Source: an uncultured cyanobacterium (GTDB taxonomy: Bacteria > Cyanobacteriota > Cyanobacteriia > PCC-6307 > Cyanobiaceae). Taken from it: a DNA stretch of 8,735 nt. The stretch's first letter is position 1; each line of letters starts with the position of its first letter. The position numbers and the translations under genes are program-made. Positions 5,839 to 8,735 of the stretch are shown here, piece after piece. The stretch lies in the NCBI GenBank assembly GCA_903934745.1, contig CAIZOZ010000283.1:1-8735 (forward strand). The letters are read 5' to 3'. The notes under the pieces are model-generated. The model did no database searches. It was not told the origin of the DNA and saw only the letters and a list, made by a program, of their open reading frames with translations.

Positions 5839-7073
5839 ACCGGGTGGTCCATCCAGCGCAACAGGCTGAGGGTGAGCACCTTCACCCCCACCTCCAGGCA
5901 GCCCTCATCCGGGCTGAAGGCATTGCTGTGCAGCGGCGTGCAGCCATTCGGGCCCGCCACCCCGAGCCGGAACATCGTGCCCCGGGTGCCCTCCAGCAGT
6001 TCGGCGAAATCCTCGGCGCCGAGCGAGGGCTGCTCCAGCCACTGCACCTGGCTGCGGCCCAGCAGCTCGGTGGCCGCCTCGGCCACCAGAACGGTGAGGT
6101 CCGGATCGTTGTGCACCGGCGGGGAAATCGTGCGGTAGCGCACCCGGGCCTCACCGCCATGGCCCCTGCAGAGGGCCTGGACCGTTTCCTCGATCCAAGC
6201 CGGTAGCTGGGCGTGCAGTTCCAGATCGAGGCAGCGCACGGTGCCGAGCAGACGCACATGGTCGGCGATCACATTGAAAGCCTTGCCCCCCTCGATCCGC
6301 CCGAAACTCACCACCACCGGATGCAGGGCATCCAGCCGCCGGCTGATCGCCTCCTGCAAGCCGCTCACCACCCGGGCGGCGATCCAGATCGCATCGGTGC
6401 TCTGGTGGGGCCTGGCCCCATGGCCGCCTTCGCCGAGCACCTCCACCTCCAGCTCTCCGGCCGCCGCCGTGAAGCTGCCACAGCGCACGCCGATCGTGCC
6501 CACCGCCAGGCTCGGGAAGACATGCACCCCGAACAAAGCCTGCACCCCTTCCATGGCGCCATCGGCCTTCATCCAGGCCGCCCCTTCGGCCGTTTCCTCG
6601 GCGGGCTGAAAGATCAACCGCACCCGGGCTGTGAGCCGCTCTGGCACCGAGGCCAGCAACTGGGCCACCCCCAATCCCACCGCGGTGTGGATGTCGTGGC
6701 CGCAGGCATGCATCAGCCCCTGGCGGCTGGAGGCGTAATCCAGCCCGGTGCGCTCTTCGATCGGCAGGGCATCCATGTCGCAGCGCAGGGCCACCAGGGG
6801 AGCATCCACGGGGCCCAGCTCTGCCAGCACCCCGGTGCGGCCGACGCCTTCGCGCACCTGCCAGCCCCAGCGGCGCAGCTCGCCGGCCACCAGGGCGGCG
6901 GTCTGCTGTTCATGGCCGCTGAGCTCGGGATGGCGATGCAGATGGCGCCGCAACAACAGCAGTTCCGGCAAGGCCTGCGCCAGGGTCTGGTCCAAGCCCA
7001 GCTCCTGCCACAGCGGCGGCGGCGGTGTGACTGGCGGCGTGGCGGCGGGAACGGCGGCGATAGGCGGGATCAT
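5835..7073 (-). CDS. M20D-family metal-dependent amidohydrolase
   Basis: A 412-residue hydrolase of the M20D/HipO type, which includes hippurate, N-acetyl-amino-acid and IAA-amino-acid hydrolases. These cleave an acyl-amino-acid amide bond with a two-metal centre. Family motifs are in order: RRHLHRHPELSGHE (42-55), ALRCDMDALPI (95-105), MHACGHDIHTA with metal ligands C124 and H126, FQPAEET with general base and ligand glutamates E159/E160, GVHVFP with H184, GEGGHGARPHQSTDAI (lid/dimerisation domain), and C-terminal PLHSNAF with H382. All expected metal-site residues are present, so it should be active; the natural substrate is not shown. The first 21 residues are Pro/Ala-rich and variable, with no clear signal peptide, so it is probably cytoplasmic. 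ATG 7073 lies 19 bases after the TPR stop, and its TGA overlaps the next GTG start. Confidence 0.95.
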   Translation of the reverse strand: MIPPIAAVPAATPPVTPPPPLWQELGLDQTLAQALPELLLLRRHLHRHPELSGHEQQTAALVAGELRRWGWQVREGVGRTGVLAELGPVDAPLVALRCDMDALPIEERTGLDYASSRQGLMHACGHDIHTAVGLGVAQLLASVPERLTARVRLIFQPAEETAEGAAWMKADGAMEGVQALFGVHVFPSLAVGTIGVRCGSFTAAAGELEVEVLGEGGHGARPHQSTDAIWIAARVVSGLQEAISRRLDALHPVVVSFGRIEGGKAFNVIADHVRLLGTVRCLDLELHAQLPAWIEETVQALCRGHGGEARVRYRTISPPVHNDPDLTVLVAEAATELLGRSQVQWLEQPSLGAEDFAELLEGTRGTMFRLGVAGPNGCTPLHSNAFSPDEGCLEVGVKVLTLSLLRWMDHPV

Positions 7074-7092
7074 GGACAGGCTCGGAGAGGCT

Positions 7093-8133
7093 TCAGGAGG
7101 CCAGGCGCAGGAACTGGTCGAGAGCCTGAATCGGCCCAGGGGGCCAACGCCGTATCTGCTGCAGCCATTCTCCCTGGCGATAGCGGGGATCGAGGCCGGA
7201 GGCGGCGGCCCAATGGCTCTCGGCTTCGCCCCGGGCCCCCTTGCTCCAGAGCAGGGCCGTCAGGCCAGCCCGGGCATCGGCGAACAGGGGATAGCGGCGA
7301 ATCAGGTTGCGCAGCTCCCGCTCCGCCTCCGGCAGGTCCCCCTGCTGGAAGGCGGCCAGGGCCGCACTGGAGCGAGCCATGGCGAAACCGGGCCGGGCCA
7401 GGGCGGCCTGGCTGAAGCAGTCACGGGCGGCGGCCCAGTCGCCGAGGGAGCCCGCCACATTGCCAAGGTTGTAGAGGGCCGAGGCATCGGCTGGATCGCG
7501 CTCCAGCACCCAGTGGTAATCCGCCGCCGCCGCACCCCAGCGCCCCAGGGCCTCCTCGGCGGTGCCGCGGTTGAGATGGGGATCAGCATTGACCGGATCG
7601 AGCAGCATCGCCCGGTCCTGGGCGGCGATGGCGGCCTCGGCATCGCCCAGGGCCAGCAGCACGTTGCCGCGGTTACTCCAGGCGGAGGCGTCCTCGGGCG
7701 CCAGCTCCAGCACCTGATCCCACAGGGGCAGGGCATCGCCGAAACGGCCCTCACGGCTGGCGGTCAGGGCCTGATCAAACAATCGGGGCAGCGACAGCTC
7801 GCTGCCGGACTGGCTGCCTGCTGGAGCGTCGATGGCTGGCTGAGGCCGAGCTGGCGACGGGAGATCGCGGCTGGAGCCAGGCGGGGATGCGACCCGATCA
7901 GGGGCGGCGGAAGCTGCGGCAGAGGGCTCGGCGGACAGGGAGAGCGCAGCCACAACCGCAGGCTGGGTCAAGCTCGCCAGGGCCAGGTTCGGCTGAACCC
8001 CCATCACCTGAACCCCCGTCACCTGGGCCAGGGCAATGGCAGGCGCCAGCAGCAGGAATCCCAGGGCCAGCGCCAGGGCGAGGCCCCCAGTCAGCCAGGG
8101 GCGCCCCGGCCCCCCAGGAACAGGGGCGTTCAT
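7093..8133 (-). CDS. Exported tetratricopeptide-repeat protein
   Basis: A 346-residue protein with a Sec-type signal peptide: R11 in a short n-region, hydrophobic core about 14-33, and likely cleavage after ALA (34-36), before Q37. An Ala/Pro/Ser-rich linker (about 48-114) follows. Then come about six TPR units from residue 118 to about 318. The clearest are 118-148 (EGRFGDALPLWDQVLELAPED), 149-182 (ASAWSNRGNVLLALGDAEAAI...LDPVNAD), 183-216 and 217-250 (ASALYNLGNVAGSLGDWAAARDCF); the fifth and sixth are more degenerate. The expected home is the periplasm or thylakoid lumen, either free or tethered by an uncleaved signal. TPRs bind partner proteins, and no catalytic domain is present. The start overlaps the ruvB stop as ATGA, so translation is coupled although RuvB is cytoplasmic. 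Mature residues 37-46 come from a 15-base tandem duplication. Confidence 0.88.
   Translation of the reverse strand: MNAPVPGGPGRPWLTGGLALALALGFLLLAPAIALAQVTGVQVMGVQPNLALASLTQPAVVAALSLSAEPSAAASAAPDRVASPPGSSRDLPSPARPQPAIDAPAGSQSGSELSLPRLFDQALTASREGRFGDALPLWDQVLELAPEDASAWSNRGNVLLALGDAEAAIAAQDRAMLLDPVNADPHLNRGTAEEALGRWGAAAADYHWVLERDPADASALYNLGNVAGSLGDWAAARDCFSQAALARPGFAMARSSAALAAFQQGDLPEAERELRNLIRRYPLFADARAGLTALLWSKGARGEAESHWAAASGLDPRYRQGEWLQQIRRWPPGPIQALDQFLRLAS
7996..8025 (-). repeat. 15-bp tandem duplication in the TPR gene after the signal peptide
   Basis: Plus-strand units AACCCCCATCACCTG (7996-8010) and AACCCCCGTCACCTG (8011-8025) differ by one base. They encode QVTGV followed by QVMGV (residues 37-46), right at the predicted N-terminus of the mature protein. 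The near identity points to a fairly recent in-frame duplication. Confidence 0.9.
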
Positions 8134-8735
8134 GCCGCCAGCTGGACGGGCCAGCCGAGATGGGTGCGACCGGCGGCGGTGACCAGCCGGCCCCGGGGGG
8201 TGCGCTGCAGCAAGCCCTGTTGCAGCAGAAAGGGCTCGATCACGGTTTCGAGGGTGGTGGGGTCTTCCCCCAGGCCTGCCGCCAGGGTTTCGAGCCCGAC
8301 GGGCCCGCCGCCATAGCCCTCCAGCATCAAGGTGAGCAGACGCCGGTCGCTGGCATCAAGCCCGCGATCATCGACCCGATGCAGGCTCAGGGCCTCCTGC
8401 ACCAGCTCGACACCGATGTGGTCATGGCCCAGCACCGAGGCCACATCCCGCACCCGCCGCAATAGGCGGTTGGCGATGCGAGGGGTGCCGCGGCAGCGAC
8501 GGGCCACCTCCAAGGCACCCTCCTTCTGCAGCTGCAGCCGCAGCAAACCGGCGGTGCGCTCGACAATCGCCTGCAGATCCTCCAATTCATAGAACTCCAG
8601 CCGCTGAATCAGGCCGAAGCGATCGCGCAGCGGCGAACTCAGCGCCCCGGCCCGGGTGGTGGCACCCACCAGGGTGAAAGGCGCGATCGGCAGACTGCGG
8701 GTGCGGGCCGTGGTGCCCTTGCCCACGGTGAGATC
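8130..8735 (-). CDS. ruvB: Holliday junction branch-migration ATPase RuvB, C-terminal part
   Basis: RuvB is the AAA+ hexameric motor that, with RuvA, drives branch migration of Holliday junctions before RuvC resolution. The window holds the last 201 residues, open to the right edge; the Walker A and B motifs lie outside. Visible parts, counted from the edge: DLTVGKGTTARTRSL, the sensor-1/family signature LVGATTRAG (22-30), the arginine-finger region SPLRDRFG (34-41), the sensor-2 motif GTPRIANRLLRRVRD, and the C-terminal winged-helix DNA-binding domain LDASDRRLLTLMLEGYGGGPVGLETLA...EDPTTLETVIEPFLLQQGLLQRTPRGR. All are intact. It is the first gene of the minus-strand run in this window, and its stop overlaps the TPR start as ATGA. 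One HIP1 octamer lies within it. Confidence 0.97.
   Translation of the reverse strand, partial: DLTVGKGTTARTRSLPIAPFTLVGATTRAGALSSPLRDRFGLIQRLEFYELEDLQAIVERTAGLLRLQLQKEGALEVARRCRGTPRIANRLLRRVRDVASVLGHDHIGVELVQEALSLHRVDDRGLDASDRRLLTLMLEGYGGGPVGLETLAAGLGEDPTTLETVIEPFLLQQGLLQRTPRGRLVTAAGRTHLGWPVQLAA
8619..8626. repeat. HIP1 octamer GCGATCGC in ruvB
   Basis: Perfect HIP1 copy. All three copies lie right of 3337, with none in the low-GC glycosyltransferase block. Confidence 0.8.

Noticed and set aside
4888..8316. Several long plus-strand open frames (about 400-520 codons) opposite the ruvB-to-HEAT genes
   Set aside because: They are antisense shadows caused by very high GC and strong third-position bias. 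Their products are rich in Q, H, G, R and A with no domain, while every minus-strand counterpart has clear family motifs.

Overview
The window looks like the chromosome of a high-GC picocyanobacterium of the Synechococcus/Cyanobium type. The evidence is the near-textbook cyanobacterial ThiC and RuvB sequences, a small DUF3188-like membrane protein and a HEAT-repeat protein in the order expected of that group, and three copies of the cyanobacterial HIP1 octamer (GCGATCGC). Genus-level placement is an inference from remembered family sequences, not from a search.

Layout. (1) Bases 3-2944, plus strand: two overlapping glycosyltransferase genes, a GT2-fold enzyme that enters from beyond the left edge and a GT4 (GT-B fold) enzyme. 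They form a translationally coupled pair that probably builds a cell-surface polysaccharide. Their base composition is clearly lower in GC than the rest (29 of 60 G+C in 1681-1740, against 46 of 60 in 7201-7260), and they carry no HIP1 site. This is typical of a variable surface-glycan island. (2) Bases 2945-3336: a gene-poor convergent junction with an 8-bp perfect hairpin (3041-3060) and a larger 15-bp inverted repeat just beyond the thiC stop (3247-3320). (3) Bases 3337-4885, minus strand: thiC, preceded by a clear TPP riboswitch and a 74-base expression platform. (4) Bases 4936-8735, minus strand: a tight run read from right to left: ruvB (cut by the right edge), an exported TPR protein, an M20D amidohydrolase, a small DUF3188-like membrane protein and a HEAT-repeat protein. 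Neighbours overlap by 4 bases (ATGA, GTGA) or are 12-19 bases apart, so they are probably one operon. thiC follows in the same direction after about 50 bases and has its own riboswitch.

How the genes work together. thiC makes the pyrimidine half of thiamine and is very probably shut down by thiamine pyrophosphate through its leader. The ruvB run joins a Holliday-junction motor to genes with no obvious link to recombination, so the grouping is more likely a conserved housekeeping cluster than a pathway. The two glycosyltransferases belong to a separate neighbourhood that continues to the left.

I saw no tRNA, rRNA, CRISPR array, transposase or phage gene, and nothing that amounts to a new defence or mobile system. 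The most interesting points are the possible competing helices in the thiC leader, the structured convergent junction at the edge of the low-GC block, and two small repeat expansions inside coding sequence.
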